DNA of 64,000 bases from Rhizobiaceae bacterium (GCA_029233925.1 JARGOX010000001.1:307448-371447), one strand, 5' to 3'; shown: positions 1-9,110, counted from the first letter of the stretch. The notes: a model not told the origin generated them from the sequence alone. Translations and numbers: made by a program.

Positions 1-807
1 GGCGTAGGGAATCGACGACAAAAAGTGTTTCATGCAATTCAGACGCGCTCTTTTCTTGTCATTGGATTTGACCACCGTCCAGGGCGCATCGGCTGTATCG
101 GTATAGAAGAACATGGCCTCCTTGGCTTCGGTGTAGTCATCCCATTTGTCCAGTGACTGCAGGTCGATGGGTGACAGTTTCCACTTTTTGAGCTGTTCGT
201 TCTCGCGCGATTTGAACCGGCGCAGCTGCTCTTCACGGGTGACCGAATACCAGTATTTGAACAGGCGAACACCGCTTCGAACAATCATTTGCTCGACCTG
301 AGGCGCCTGCCGCATGAATTCCAGGTAATCGTTGGGCGTACAAAAACCCATCACCCGTTCCACACCGGCCCTGTTGTACCAGGAACGATCAAAAAACACG
401 ATTTCTCCACCGGCGGGCAGATGCGCGATATAGCGCTGGAAATACCATTGCGTCGCTTCACGCTCGGTCGGCTTTTCGAGCGCCACAACTCTGGCGCCGC
501 GCGGGTTGAGGTGCTCGGTAAAGCGTTTGATCGTACCGCCTTTTCCCGCCGCATCACGGCCTTCGAAAAGCACCACGATCTTCTCGCCCGTTGCCTTTAC
601 CCATTCCTGCAATTTGAGCAGTTCGACCTGTAGTTCGGCCTTGTGGTGCTCATAGACACTTCGGCTTATTTTCTTCTTGTAGGGATATTCACCATCCTCG
701 AAAACCCGACGGATCGCCTCGGGGTCATGCCGCATCAATGCAAGCCGGTGCCTTGGGTCCTGTTGATCTTCGGTTGTTTCCTGGGTTTGCTCCGCCAAAT
801 CCGTCAT
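1..807 (-). CDS. ppk2: Polyphosphate kinase 2 (PPK2) family protein, 3' end cut by window edge
   Basis: PPK2 enzymes transfer phosphate between polyphosphate and nucleotides in the cytoplasm. The start ATG is at 805-807, and 269 codons are open to base 1, so the C-terminus lies outside the window. A P-loop FEGRDAAGKGGTIKR sits near residues 81-95. A Walker-B/lid segment FFDRSWYNRAGVERVMGF is encoded around 350-420. The end of the visible part reads EAMFFYTDTADAPWTVV, typical of the family. The N-terminal 45 residues are acidic and glutamine-rich, a usual extension. The gene is transcribed in the same direction as the upstream sugar-binding protein gene but is separated from it by a terminator hairpin at 958-979. 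Family assignment is firm. Whether it prefers ADP, GDP or AMP cannot be read from the fragment. Confidence 0.93.
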   Translation of the reverse strand, partial: MTDLAEQTQETTEDQQDPRHRLALMRHDPEAIRRVFEDGEYPYKKKISRSVYEHHKAELQVELLKLQEWVKATGEKIVVLFEGRDAAGKGGTIKRFTEHLNPRGARVVALEKPTEREATQWYFQRYIAHLPAGGEIVFFDRSWYNRAGVERVMGFCTPNDYLEFMRQAPQVEQMIVRSGVRLFKYWYSVTREEQLRRFKSRENEQLKKWKLSPIDLQSLDKWDDYTEAKEAMFFYTDTADAPWTVVKSNDKKRARLNCMKHFLSSIPYA

Positions 808-957
808 GAATGCTCCCGATACAATGTCATCGCCAGCGCGCATGGCGCTGGCATGATTATTATAAGCGCGAGCCGGTATCATTCCATGATCCAGATCAAA
901 CGGATGTCAGAAGATGGAACAGCCAGCAACAGGTTTATCGCTAATCAAGCACAAACG

Positions 958-979
958 AAAAGGGGCGGTCACCCGCCCC
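958..979 (-). terminator. Intrinsic terminator after the sugar-binding protein gene
   Basis: A perfect 7-bp stem GGGGCGG (962-968) and CCGCCCC (973-979) with a 4-nt loop is followed on the minus strand by TTTT (complement of 958-961). It lies 24 bases past the stop codon of the binding protein gene and separates the ABC operon from the PPK2 gene. Confidence 0.75.
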
Positions 980-1002
980 CTGTCTGCTTTATGGTCCTGA
1001 TA

Positions 1003-1959
1003 TCAGAAGGGTGAATCAGGGAAGTAAAAGGACTCTGCGTTTTCCTTTGTAATGACCGTCGCACCCAGAATGTAACGCCCAGCGACCGGACCGTTGGACT
1101 TGAATTTCGCCACGGTCACGTCCATTGCCGTTGCAAGCATTGCCGGCGGATAGAGCACATCGATGGGGATCAGAGTTTCGCCATCCATGATGCCCTTGAT
1201 GGTTTCCTTCATGCCTGCGCCACCGACAACAAACATGCCATCGCCGTCACGACCGGCCTGTTTGAGCGCGGCAACCACGCCGATTGCAATGTCGTCATCC
1301 TGCGCCCAGACCGCGTCAATATCGGGGAAGCGGCTGAGGAAATCCTGCATGACTTCGAAGCCGTCATCGCGGTTCCAGTTGGCGTGTTTGTGATCCAGCA
1401 CATTGATGCCGCTGCCTTCGATTTCCGCCATGAAGGCATCAAAGCGTTCCGTGTCGATCACCGTCGGGATGCCGCGCAGAATAACGATATTGTCGCCTGA
1501 TTTCAGACGGGTCTTCATATATTCGGCAGAAACACGGCCCAGTTCCGGATTGTTGCCGGCGACATAGATGTCCTCAATTCCCGGTTGGCTGAGACCACGA
1601 TCAACCACCGTGATGAAAGCGCCGGATTTCTTGACATTGAGAACCGGATCGGTGAGCGGCTCGGACTCGAATGGCAATATAACCAGTGCATCGATCTGGT
1701 TGACCGATACAAGGTCTTCAAGCGCACTTGCCTGTGCAGATGGATCGGGTGAATTGACCAGAATGATGTCAATGTCCGGATAGAGTGCCTCGAGACGTTC
1801 GGCAGCAGCTTCGGCATGCCAGTTCATTCCGGCGGCCCAGGCGTGGGTCGGTGTCGGATAGGAGACACCGATCTTGATCTTTTCCTGTGCATAGGCTGCA
1901 CCGGACAGGGACATTGCACCGATAACGGCCAATGCACCCAGAGCTTTAACGAATTTCAT
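1003..1959 (-). CDS. Sugar ABC transporter periplasmic substrate-binding protein
   Basis: This is a ribose/galactose-type periplasmic binding protein (Peripla_BP_4 fold, about 318 residues) that would deliver a sugar to the permease and ATPase encoded upstream. It has a Sec signal peptide (MKFVKALGALAVIGAMSLSG, cleavage near AYA-QEK). The mature start KIKIGVSYPTPTHAWAAGMN is the usual first beta strand. The start at 1959 is preferred over an ATG at 1965: the ribosome site GGGAGGA then sits 7 bases upstream instead of touching the start. The gene is third in an operon of ATPase, permease and binding protein, about 100 bp after the permease. The ligand cannot be assigned; a pentose or sugar alcohol is plausible given the family. 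Confidence 0.9.
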   Translation of the reverse strand: MKFVKALGALAVIGAMSLSGAAYAQEKIKIGVSYPTPTHAWAAGMNWHAEAAAERLEALYPDIDIILVNSPDPSAQASALEDLVSVNQIDALVILPFESEPLTDPVLNVKKSGAFITVVDRGLSQPGIEDIYVAGNNPELGRVSAEYMKTRLKSGDNIVILRGIPTVIDTERFDAFMAEIEGSGINVLDHKHANWNRDDGFEVMQDFLSRFPDIDAVWAQDDDIAIGVVAALKQAGRDGDGMFVVGGAGMKETIKGIMDGETLIPIDVLYPPAMLATAMDVTVAKFKSNGPVAGRYILGATVITKENAESFYFPDSPF

Positions 1960-2057
1960 GCTCATTCCTCCCAGTCAAGTTTCGATAAATGGATTCACCA
2001 ACCATGATGAACCCGGACTTTTCGCATCGGAGCGCTGCGTGCGACCCCGAGGCAAAA

Positions 2058-3086
2058 TCACTCCGCCTTTTTTATTCGTTTTGAACGACCCCATTCACCG
2101 CGCTGCAGCCATACGGCAATGATGATGATCAGACCCTGCATGGTGCCGTTCAGATAGTTTGAAATCAGATCGGTAAAATTCAGTATATTGCCGATTGTCG
2201 TCAGGATCAGCGCCCCCAGAATGGTGCCCCCTACCCGGCCATATCCGCCCTTGAGAACCGTGCCGCCGATGATGACCGCCGCAATGGCCTCCAGTTCCCA
2301 CAAGACACCCGTTGACGAAGAGGCCGAACCCAGACGCGGGACGTAGATGATGGTTGCCAGCGAGACGCAAAGACCCTGGATCACATAGGTCATGGTCTTG
2401 ATCCGATCGACATTGATGGCCGAATATTTGGCAACGGCCTCGTTCGATCCGATGGCCATGCAATAACGCCCGAAGGCTGTGCGGTTCAACAGGATCCATC
2501 CTACGGCTGAAACCAGAATGAACATCCAGACCGGAACCGGCAGACCGGCAAAACTGTCGTAATAGATCGGCCGGTAGGTGCCGCGGATGGCAAAATCCAG
2601 GGAAAGGGTGCCGCCGTCAGCAAAATAGGTCACCAAAGAGCGATATATGCCCATGGTACCGAGTGTGACGATGAATGCCTCAATCTTGCCCTTGGTGGTC
2701 AGGAAGCCGTTTATCCAGCCTGCACCCAGCCCCAGAATCACGCTGCAACCAGCACCAATGAGGACCGTGGTTACCCCGGTCCCGAACGTACCGACGGCAC
2801 TGTTCATGACAATGATCATGATGCCGGCAATCACCGCAGCCATGGAGCCCACCGAAAGGTCGATACCGCCTGCGGTGATGACAAAGGTCGCGCCGACCGC
2901 AATAATTCCGATAAAGGAGGAGCGTGTCAGCAGATTGGTGATATTGCCTTCACTGACGAATGCCGGGTTCAGGACATAGCCAAGGATGCACAATAGCACC
3001 AGCGCAATGGCCGGGCCCATGATCTTGATGTCAAAATGCGGCATCCGCGTTTTGCTTTCGCCACTAGGCGCTGAGTCGCTCATCAT
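2058..3086 (-). CDS. Sugar ABC transporter permease (RbsC-like)
   Basis: This is an inner-membrane permease of the ribose/xylose/arabinose ABC family (BPD_transp_2), with about 8-10 hydrophobic segments over 342 residues. Family-typical stretches are FVITAGGIDLSVGSMAA and the loop AIGSNEAVAKYSAINV, which resembles the EAA-like coupling region for the ATPase. The 5' end overlaps the ATPase stop codon (3064) by about 23 bp, which suggests translational coupling. Three consecutive possible starts (GTG 3089, ATG 3086, ATG 3083) cannot be separated with confidence; I chose the first ATG. It partners with the ATPase before it and the binding protein after it. Confidence 0.9.
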   Translation of the reverse strand: MMSDSAPSGESKTRMPHFDIKIMGPAIALVLLCILGYVLNPAFVSEGNITNLLTRSSFIGIIAVGATFVITAGGIDLSVGSMAAVIAGIMIIVMNSAVGTFGTGVTTVLIGAGCSVILGLGAGWINGFLTTKGKIEAFIVTLGTMGIYRSLVTYFADGGTLSLDFAIRGTYRPIYYDSFAGLPVPVWMFILVSAVGWILLNRTAFGRYCMAIGSNEAVAKYSAINVDRIKTMTYVIQGLCVSLATIIYVPRLGSASSSTGVLWELEAIAAVIIGGTVLKGGYGRVGGTILGALILTTIGNILNFTDLISNYLNGTMQGLIIIIAVWLQRGEWGRSKRIKKAE

Positions 3087-4599
3087 CACCTGCTTTCTTC
3101 AGTCCTGCTGCATAGCGGACGATTTCATTTTCGTTGATGTCATCGCCCGTCAGAATGCCGGTGATCCGTCCTTCACGCATGACGGCGACACGATGACACA
3201 TGCCGATCATCTCCGGCATTTCCGATGAGATCAGCACAATTGAGACCCCCTCGGTCGCAAGCGCTGCAATGAAATGATAGATCTGCTGTTTGGTGCCCAC
3301 ATCGATGCCACGTGTGGGCTCGTCAATGATGACAATGGCAGGATCGGCTTCCATGACCTTGGCCAGCAGCAGCTTTTGCTGATTACCGCCCGACATGTCA
3401 CCGGCCAGCACACCATGGTCACGAACGCGGATGTCAAAACGGCGGATTGCACGCTCGAGTGCATCCCTTTCCTGCCGGGCGTTCAACAGATGGTGGCGGA
3501 CAAATTTCGGCAGTGAAAGCAAAGTCAGGTTGATGCCCATTTGCTGTTTCAGCAGAAGACCTTTTTCCTTGCGATCCTTGGTCAGGTAAACCATGCCGGC
3601 ATCGCGGGCAGCGGCAACGGAGGAAAAATGCACCGGCTGGCCCTTGAGCCGAACGTCTCCGCCATCCATTTGGGAAATACCGCAAATCGCCTCGAATACC
3701 GCGGTGCGCCCGGCTCCGACGAGCCCGGCAAAGCCGAGGATTTCGCCCTGGCGCAGTTCGAAGCTGATGTTGTGAACACCCTTTGCAAAAAGGCCTTGCA
3801 CCTGCAGAACCCGTTCCGCATCGATATCCGGCTCAATTAATGGTGGGAAGAGATCAGAAAGCTCTCTCCCGACCATCATCTGGGCCATGGCGTCCGGCGT
3901 CAGTTCCTGTGCCGGTTTGGTGGCAATCAGCTGCCCGTCCCGCAGGATCGTGATCTGGTCGGCAATGGCCTTCACTTCAGCCAGCTTGTGGGACACAAAG
4001 ACGATAGCAACACCCTGTTGCTTGAGGCGCTCGATCTGTTTGAAGAGCAATGCCGTTTCGGCCTCGGTCAGGACTGCAGTCGGTTCATCCATGATCAGGA
4101 CGCGGGCATTGCGGCTGATCGCCTTGACGATTTCAACCATCTGTTTTTCAGCGATGGAAAGATCGGATATCCGGTCATCGGGCGAGATATCAAGCCCGAT
4201 GGCCTGCAGGTGCTCACGGACTGAAGTCGACATTTTTGCCCGATCGAGCAGGCCGTTGCGGGTCAGCTCCCGCCCGAGGAAAAAATTCTCCTCGACCGTC
4301 AATTGCTCGGCAAGATTCAATTCCTGATGAATGAGGACAATTCCCAGCGCTTCGGCCTGCCCGTTGGGTGGAAGGTCGACGTTGCGGCCGTCCAGCCGGA
4401 TACTGCCGGAGGTTGGTTCATGGATCCCCGAGAGGATTTTCATGAGGGTCGATTTCCCAGCGCCATTCTCGCCGATCAGCGCGTGAACCTCACCACCGCG
4501 AATATCAAAGCTGACGGAAAAGAGAACTGGAACGGAGCCAAAGGACTTGCTGATCCGATCGGCTGCCAAAATAGGTACCGAGTCGGATTGGCCCTGCAT
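3064..4599 (-). CDS. Sugar ABC transporter ATP-binding protein (RbsA/MglA-like)
   Basis: This is a tandem-ABC ATPase of about 511 residues that powers the importer. The N-terminal cassette has Walker A GENGAGKSTLMKIL and Walker B VLIMDEPTAVL. The C-terminal half has the degenerate Walker A (GLVGAGRTAVFEA), signature MSGGNQQKLLLAK and Walker B VIIDEPTRGID, all typical of RbsA/MglA/XylG proteins. The reading frame is open to a GTG at 4626, but the ATG at 4599 is preceded by a strong purine-rich ribosome site (AGGGGGGAG) at good distance, so 4599 is preferred. It is the first gene of the operon and is divergent from the LacI regulator. Its leader starts just downstream of three operator-like palindromes. 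Confidence 0.92.
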   Translation of the reverse strand: MQGQSDSVPILAADRISKSFGSVPVLFSVSFDIRGGEVHALIGENGAGKSTLMKILSGIHEPTSGSIRLDGRNVDLPPNGQAEALGIVLIHQELNLAEQLTVEENFFLGRELTRNGLLDRAKMSTSVREHLQAIGLDISPDDRISDLSIAEKQMVEIVKAISRNARVLIMDEPTAVLTEAETALLFKQIERLKQQGVAIVFVSHKLAEVKAIADQITILRDGQLIATKPAQELTPDAMAQMMVGRELSDLFPPLIEPDIDAERVLQVQGLFAKGVHNISFELRQGEILGFAGLVGAGRTAVFEAICGISQMDGGDVRLKGQPVHFSSVAAARDAGMVYLTKDRKEKGLLLKQQMGINLTLLSLPKFVRHHLLNARQERDALERAIRRFDIRVRDHGVLAGDMSGGNQQKLLLAKVMEADPAIVIIDEPTRGIDVGTKQQIYHFIAALATEGVSIVLISSEMPEMIGMCHRVAVMREGRITGILTGDDINENEIVRYAAGLKKAGDDERLSA

Positions 4600-4658
4600 T
4601 GTTCCGTTTGCTCCCCCCTGAGGCACCTTCGCAAATCTCCCAAATCACGAATTCAGTT

Positions 4659-4716
4659 ATGAAAACCTTTTCATGGCTTGTGTAAACCTTTACATTGATC
4701 ATGTAAACCTTTTCAT
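4659..4716. promoter_or_regulatory. Array of three LacI-type operators between the ABC operon and its regulator
   Basis: Three 16-bp inverted repeats lie in the divergent intergenic region: ATGAAAACCTTTTCAT (4659-4674), GTGTAAACCTTTACAT (4680-4695) and ATGTAAACCTTTTCAT (4701-4716). Their centres are exactly 21 bp apart, two helical turns, so bound dimers would lie on one face of the DNA. Each has a CC centre instead of the CG usual for LacI-family sites. The position, 60-118 bases before the ATPase start and 87-144 before the regulator start, suits control of both directions. The assignment to the adjacent LacI protein is inference. Confidence 0.75.
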
Positions 4717-4802
4717 GACACAATGGGGCGACTATGCTGTGTACAGTTGCAATGATCCGCAATTGCTGACAGTTTCGGGTCACAACAGGGACAATATCCA
4801 TT

Positions 4803-5852
4803 TTGGAAGACACGCCTCGAAAGCCGGCAACCATTGAGGACGTGGCAAGTCTGGCCGGCGTTTCAATTGCCACCGTCAGCCGGGCGATCCATACACCGGA
4901 AAAAGTGGCTGAAAGCACCCGCAAGAAGGTCACCACCGCCGTCGCGCGGACCGGCTATACCGCCAATGCCATGGCGCGCAATCTGCGCATGCGGCGCTCT
5001 CAAATGGTGATGGTTCTTGCGCCCTCCATTGCTGATCCAAACTTCCCCGGCATCCTCACTGGTCTTGAAAAGGTCGCCAATCGGCGGGGCTATGGCGTGT
5101 TGATCGGCAACACGGAGGGCAATGTCGCGCTGGAGGAGAATTATCTGCGCTTCCTTTCCACCGGAATGGCCGATGGTCTGATCATCCTGACCGGACACCT
5201 GCCTGTAGCGGGTTGGCCAATGAATCCGGAGGTGACATTTCCGCCTTTGGTGGCTGCATCCCGCCCCATTGGAAACTTTGACTGCAGTTTTGTCGGTGTT
5301 GACGATGTTGCAGCATCAAAAATGGTGACGGAATATCTTCTCTCGCTCGGCCACAGAGACGTTGTCTATGTATCCGGCATTCAAGGCGAAGCCGTCTCCG
5401 ACCTGCGAGGACTTGGGTACAGTCAGGCGATTTCGTCCGTGCCGCAGATCAAGACGGATTGGGTCGTCCAGGGTGACTGTACCAGCGAGGGTGGCCGCGC
5501 TGCCGTCGAGCGGCTATTCATTCGCGACACATTGCCCACGGCGTTTTTCTGTTACAACGATGACACGGCCATTGGGGTCATCAGTTCCCTGCAATCGCGT
5601 GGTTACCGGGTGCCACAGGATTTTTCGGTTGTCGGTTTTGATGACATCCCCTTTTCAGCCAATATCACCCCATCGCTGACGACCATCAGGCAGCCGCGCA
5701 GCCAGATTGGCGAGATCGCCATGGGTCTTTTGCTGGATAATCTGATCGAGCGAACCCAGGCGCCCAAACAGGTCTTGCTGCATGGAGATCTGCGTGTGCG
5801 TGAATCCTGCGACGTGCCCAGAACCTCTTTGGCAAAACCGCCAATCCGCTGA
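4803..5852 (+). CDS. LacI-family transcriptional regulator
   Basis: This DNA-binding sugar-responsive regulator has 349 residues. An N-terminal helix-turn-helix (ATIEDVASLAGVSIATVSRA, residues about 9-28) and hinge region (AMARNLRMRRSQ) precede a periplasmic-binding-protein-like effector domain that ends with the usual FDDIPFSANITPSLTTIRQP. The only in-frame start is TTG at 4803; there is no ATG nearby and the ribosome site is weak, so low expression is likely. It is divergent from the sugar ABC operon and most likely represses it and itself through the operators at 4659-4716. It is followed after 121 bp by a flavoprotein gene in the same direction. Confidence 0.92.
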   Translation: MEDTPRKPATIEDVASLAGVSIATVSRAIHTPEKVAESTRKKVTTAVARTGYTANAMARNLRMRRSQMVMVLAPSIADPNFPGILTGLEKVANRRGYGVLIGNTEGNVALEENYLRFLSTGMADGLIILTGHLPVAGWPMNPEVTFPPLVAASRPIGNFDCSFVGVDDVAASKMVTEYLLSLGHRDVVYVSGIQGEAVSDLRGLGYSQAISSVPQIKTDWVVQGDCTSEGGRAAVERLFIRDTLPTAFFCYNDDTAIGVISSLQSRGYRVPQDFSVVGFDDIPFSANITPSLTTIRQPRSQIGEIAMGLLLDNLIERTQAPKQVLLHGDLRVRESCDVPRTSLAKPPIR

Positions 5853-5973
5853 TCAAAAGATTGCAGATAACTTTTCCAGATCAGGTGGCCGTAATGCGTT
5901 CAGGATGTTCGAACGATCTTGTCTGCCACGATGCATTGCGTTACCCGTTGCAGCGGAACCAGACTTGTAGAGG

Positions 5974-7104
5974 ATGACGACACCTATGGACCATATTGAC
6001 TGTATTGTTGCCGGCGGCGGCGTGGTTGGTCTGGGCATTGCCCGCGCCCTGGCGCTGGCCGGGCGCGAAGTTGTCATAATTGAGGCGGAAAACATCATCG
6101 GCTCGCACACCAGCGCGCGCAATTCCGAAGTCATTCACGCAGGCATCTATTATGCAGCCGGTTCCTTGAAGGCACGGCTATGCGTCTCCGGTAAACCAGC
6201 GCTCTATACCTATTGTCAGGACCATGGCATCGGCCATGAGCGCACCGGAAAACTGATTGTCGCTGCTCGGGAGGAAGACTTGCCCGGCCTTGCGTCCATA
6301 CGGGAACACGCCCTTGCCAATGGTGTCGACGACATCAGAGCCATTTCAGCACAAGAGGCAATGGCTCTGGAGCCGGAGCTGTTCTGCGTCGGGGCTCTCT
6401 CCTCACCCTCTACCGGCATTGTAGACAGCCATGCGCTGATGCTGGCGCTGCGCGGCGACGCCGAGGATGCGGGCGCCATGATTGCCTTCAACAGCCGTGT
6501 CACATCGCTGGAGCCGGCAGACTGCCGGTTGAAGGTTTGCGTTGGCGGCGCTGAACCCTCCGTTGTCACCTGCAATGACTTTGTCAATGCTGCAGGCCAC
6601 GGGGCGTGGGATATCGCCCGATCGGTTCCCGGCCTGTCGGCAGGCGCCATCCCTCCACATCTTCTTTCGAAAGGCAATTATTACGCGTTGTCCGGTCACG
6701 CCACACCGTTCCGCCAACTGATTTATCCCATGCCGGGTGATGGCTCGCTGGGCATTCACTTCACCCGTGATCTGGCCGGTCAGGCGCGATTCGGCCCCGA
6801 TGTGGAATGGATGGAAGGCGAGGAACTCGATTACAGTGTTGCGACCGGCAAGGAAAAACTTTTCGAAGACGACATACGCAGCTACTGGCCGAACCTGCCT
6901 GCCAATGCACTTGTGCCATCCTATTGCGGCATTCGGCCAAAAATGATCGGCACCGGCATGGCACCGGCGGATTTTGTCATCCAGTCACCGCGTGACAACG
7001 GCATTGACGGGCTGACGCAGCTCTTTGGTATGGAATCGCCTGGCCTGACATCCTGTCTTTCCATAGGGGATTACGTGGCACAGATCGTTGCATCCGGTCG
7101 GTAA
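5974..7104 (+). CDS. FAD-dependent oxidoreductase, L-2-hydroxyglutarate oxidase-like (DAO family)
   Basis: This 376-residue flavoprotein of the D-amino-acid-oxidase/LhgO fold has an FAD-binding Rossmann motif at the N-terminus (VAGGGVVGLGIARALA) and the LhgO/L2HGDH hallmark TSARNSEVIHAGIYY. The C-terminal part SPGLTSCLSIGDYVA is the usual FAD-closing segment (members commonly have SPGLTSSLAIA). The likely reaction is oxidation of a 2-hydroxy acid with transfer of electrons to FAD. The ATG at 5974 touches an AGAGG motif; a second ATG at 5986 has that motif at better spacing and may be the real start. It follows the LacI gene in the same direction, so it may belong to the same catabolic unit. 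The exact substrate is unknown. Confidence 0.85.
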   Translation: MTTPMDHIDCIVAGGGVVGLGIARALALAGREVVIIEAENIIGSHTSARNSEVIHAGIYYAAGSLKARLCVSGKPALYTYCQDHGIGHERTGKLIVAAREEDLPGLASIREHALANGVDDIRAISAQEAMALEPELFCVGALSSPSTGIVDSHALMLALRGDAEDAGAMIAFNSRVTSLEPADCRLKVCVGGAEPSVVTCNDFVNAAGHGAWDIARSVPGLSAGAIPPHLLSKGNYYALSGHATPFRQLIYPMPGDGSLGIHFTRDLAGQARFGPDVEWMEGEELDYSVATGKEKLFEDDIRSYWPNLPANALVPSYCGIRPKMIGTGMAPADFVIQSPRDNGIDGLTQLFGMESPGLTSCLSIGDYVAQIVASGR

Positions 7105-7248
7105 AAAAACAGGATCAGGCCACAACAAACCGTCCGACAAAAATTGATGAAAACTTGAACTGCCGGCCAATATGGCATACCGCACACACCAGCATCGCCA
7201 GTCCGCCTGGTGCATTGAAAATGACGTTTGGACCAATGGAGTAAATTC

Positions 7249-8085
7249 TTGTCACAGAGCAAATCCGTAAAGGTCGGCCCCGTCACCTTTTCCAACGATT
7301 ATCCATTCGTGCTGATTGCTGGTCCCTGCCAGATTGAAAGCCGTGAACACGCCATGGACATTGCCGCCGAACTGGTGTCGATAACCGGGGATCTGGGCAT
7401 TCCGCTGGTTTACAAATCATCCTACGACAAGGCCAATCGTTCCTCGGTCTCCGGTCAACGCGGTGTCGGTATCGACAATGGTCTGGCAATCCTTGCCGAA
7501 GTGCGCGAGAAATTCGGATGCCCGGTGATTACCGATATCCACGAACGGCAACAGGCAGCTCAAGCCGCCGAAGCGGTGGATATTCTGCAAATTCCTGCCT
7601 ATCTGTGCCGCCAGACGGATCTGCTTCTGGCCGCAGGGGAAACCGGCAAGGCAATCAATGTCAAGAAAGGCCAATTCCTAGCCCCCTGGGACATGGCCAA
7701 TGTCGCCGAGAAAATAGCCGCCACCGGCAACAGCAATATTCTGCTTTGCGAGCGTGGCACGACCTTCGGCTACAACACGCTGGTCACAGACTTCCGCGGT
7801 CTGCCGAAGATGGCCGAGACCGGCTATCCGATTGTCTTTGACGCAACCCATTCGGTGCAGCAGCCTGGTGGTCAGGGCGCGTCGTCCGGGGGGCAACGCG
7901 AATATGCGCCGGTCCTGGCAAGGGCAGCTCTGGCTGTCGGCTGTGCTTCGGTCTTTATCGAGACCCACGACAATCCCGACGCCGCGCCGTCCGACGGACC
8001 AAACATGATCCCGATCGACCAGATGAAAGCGATGCTGGCCCGGCTCAAGGCATATGACAATCTCGCCAAACAACAGGTTCTGTAA
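7249..8085 (+). CDS. kdsA: 3-deoxy-8-phosphooctulonate synthase (Kdo-8-phosphate synthase)
   Basis: The enzyme condenses arabinose-5-phosphate with phosphoenolpyruvate to Kdo-8-phosphate, an early step of LPS inner-core synthesis in the cytoplasm. Family signatures are [17 protein letters not shown] near the N-terminus, [12 protein letters not shown], and [12 protein letters not shown] near the C-terminus. Cysteine in AGPC, where the E. coli metal-free form has asparagine, marks the metal-dependent class. The start is taken as TTG at 7249 because GGAG lies 7 bases upstream and the length (278 aa) fits the family. An upstream in-frame TTG at 7228 has no ribosome site. The gene abuts the arabinose-5-phosphate isomerase gene, which supplies its substrate. 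Confidence 0.95.
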   Translation: MSQSKSVKVGPVTFSNDYPFVLIAGPCQIESREHAMDIAAELVSITGDLGIPLVYKSSYDKANRSSVSGQRGVGIDNGLAILAEVREKFGCPVITDIHERQQAAQAAEAVDILQIPAYLCRQTDLLLAAGETGKAINVKKGQFLAPWDMANVAEKIAATGNSNILLCERGTTFGYNTLVTDFRGLPKMAETGYPIVFDATHSVQQPGGQGASSGGQREYAPVLARAALAVGCASVFIETHDNPDAAPSDGPNMIPIDQMKAMLARLKAYDNLAKQQVL

Positions 8086-9060
8086 ATGTCACCGGAAAGA
8101 AATCTGCGCACCGAAATTCTGAAAGCTGCCCGGACATCCAGGGACGGGATTGATACGGTGCTGAGCGAACTGGATGGTGCACTGGGCGATGCCATTATTG
8201 AAGCTGTTGGCATTATCGCCAAGATGCGCGGCCGGGTCATCGTCACCGGTGTTGGCAAAAGCGGCCATGTCGGCGCCAAGACGGCAGCCACCCTGGCATC
8301 CACCGGCACGCCGGCATTGTTTGTTCATGCGACGGAAGCGAGCCATGGAGATCTGGGCATGATCACGCCCGATGATTGTGTTGTTGCCATATCCTGGTCC
8401 GGCGAAACCAAGGAACTGTCAGATGTCGTTTATCACGCCAGACGCAGCGACATCCCGCTGATTGCCGTGACCGCACAATCACAAAGCACGCTGGCACGCA
8501 GCGCCACGGTGGCGCTCATCCTGCCAATGGTTGAAGAGGCCTGCCCTTTGGGGCTGGCCCCGACCACCTCGACGCTGATGCAAATGATGGTCTGTGACAC
8601 GCTGGCGATCGGCCTGCTGGTCCGGCGGGGTTTTTCGGAGCGCGATTTCAGGCATTTTCACCCCGGTGGCTCTCTCGGCGCCAGTCTGACGCTGGTCCGC
8701 GACGCCATGCATTCGGGCGACGCATTGCCCCTTGTCAAGGCTGGCACCCTTTTGATGGAGGCCATAAAGACGATTTCCGACAAGGGTTTTGGCCTGGTTG
8801 TCGTTACTGATGACGACGGGCATCTGCGCGGTGTCATCACCGATGGTGACCTGCGGCGAAACGCGCATGTGGATACAAGCACTGCCATTGTCGATGACAT
8901 CATGACCGTTGGCGGCCTGACCGTAGAACCGGACATGCTGTTGGCATCGGCTTTGAAGATGGTTCAGGACAACAGGGTCGGCGCACTGGTTGTGGAAGAT
9001 GCGGGAGCAGCAGTGGGTGTCATCCATGTCCTCGACATGCTGCGCATAGGAGCTGCATAA
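8086..9060 (+). CDS. kdsD: Arabinose-5-phosphate isomerase (SIS + two CBS domains)
   Basis: The enzyme converts ribulose-5-phosphate to arabinose-5-phosphate, the sugar used by KdsA. The N-terminal SIS domain (about residues 35-175) has GVGKSGHVGAKTAATLASTG and the phosphosugar loop ISWSGETKEL. Two CBS repeats follow (about 205-324), ending HVLDMLRIG. The length of 324 aa is normal for KdsD/KpsF. Its ATG begins immediately after the kdsA stop codon, so the two are co-transcribed and likely translationally coupled. A terminator follows at 9063-9089. GutQ-type paralogues share this architecture, but the kdsA context supports KdsD. Confidence 0.94.
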   Translation: MSPERNLRTEILKAARTSRDGIDTVLSELDGALGDAIIEAVGIIAKMRGRVIVTGVGKSGHVGAKTAATLASTGTPALFVHATEASHGDLGMITPDDCVVAISWSGETKELSDVVYHARRSDIPLIAVTAQSQSTLARSATVALILPMVEEACPLGLAPTTSTLMQMMVCDTLAIGLLVRRGFSERDFRHFHPGGSLGASLTLVRDAMHSGDALPLVKAGTLLMEAIKTISDKGFGLVVVTDDDGHLRGVITDGDLRRNAHVDTSTAIVDDIMTVGGLTVEPDMLLASALKMVQDNRVGALVVEDAGAAVGVIHVLDMLRIGAA

Positions 9061-9062
9061 AA

Positions 9063-9089
9063 GGCGGATGGAAACCCACCCGCCTTTTT
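9063..9089. terminator. Bidirectional terminator between kdsD and bioY
   Basis: The stem GGCGG-A-TGG (9063-9071) pairs with CCA-C-CCGCC (9076-9084) around an AAAC loop. TTTTT follows on the plus strand (9085-9089) and AAAA precedes it (9059-9062), so it can terminate the kdsA-kdsD transcript and the convergent bioY transcript. Confidence 0.85.
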
Positions 9090-9110
9090 CAACCTACAGA
9101 ATTTCGGAAA

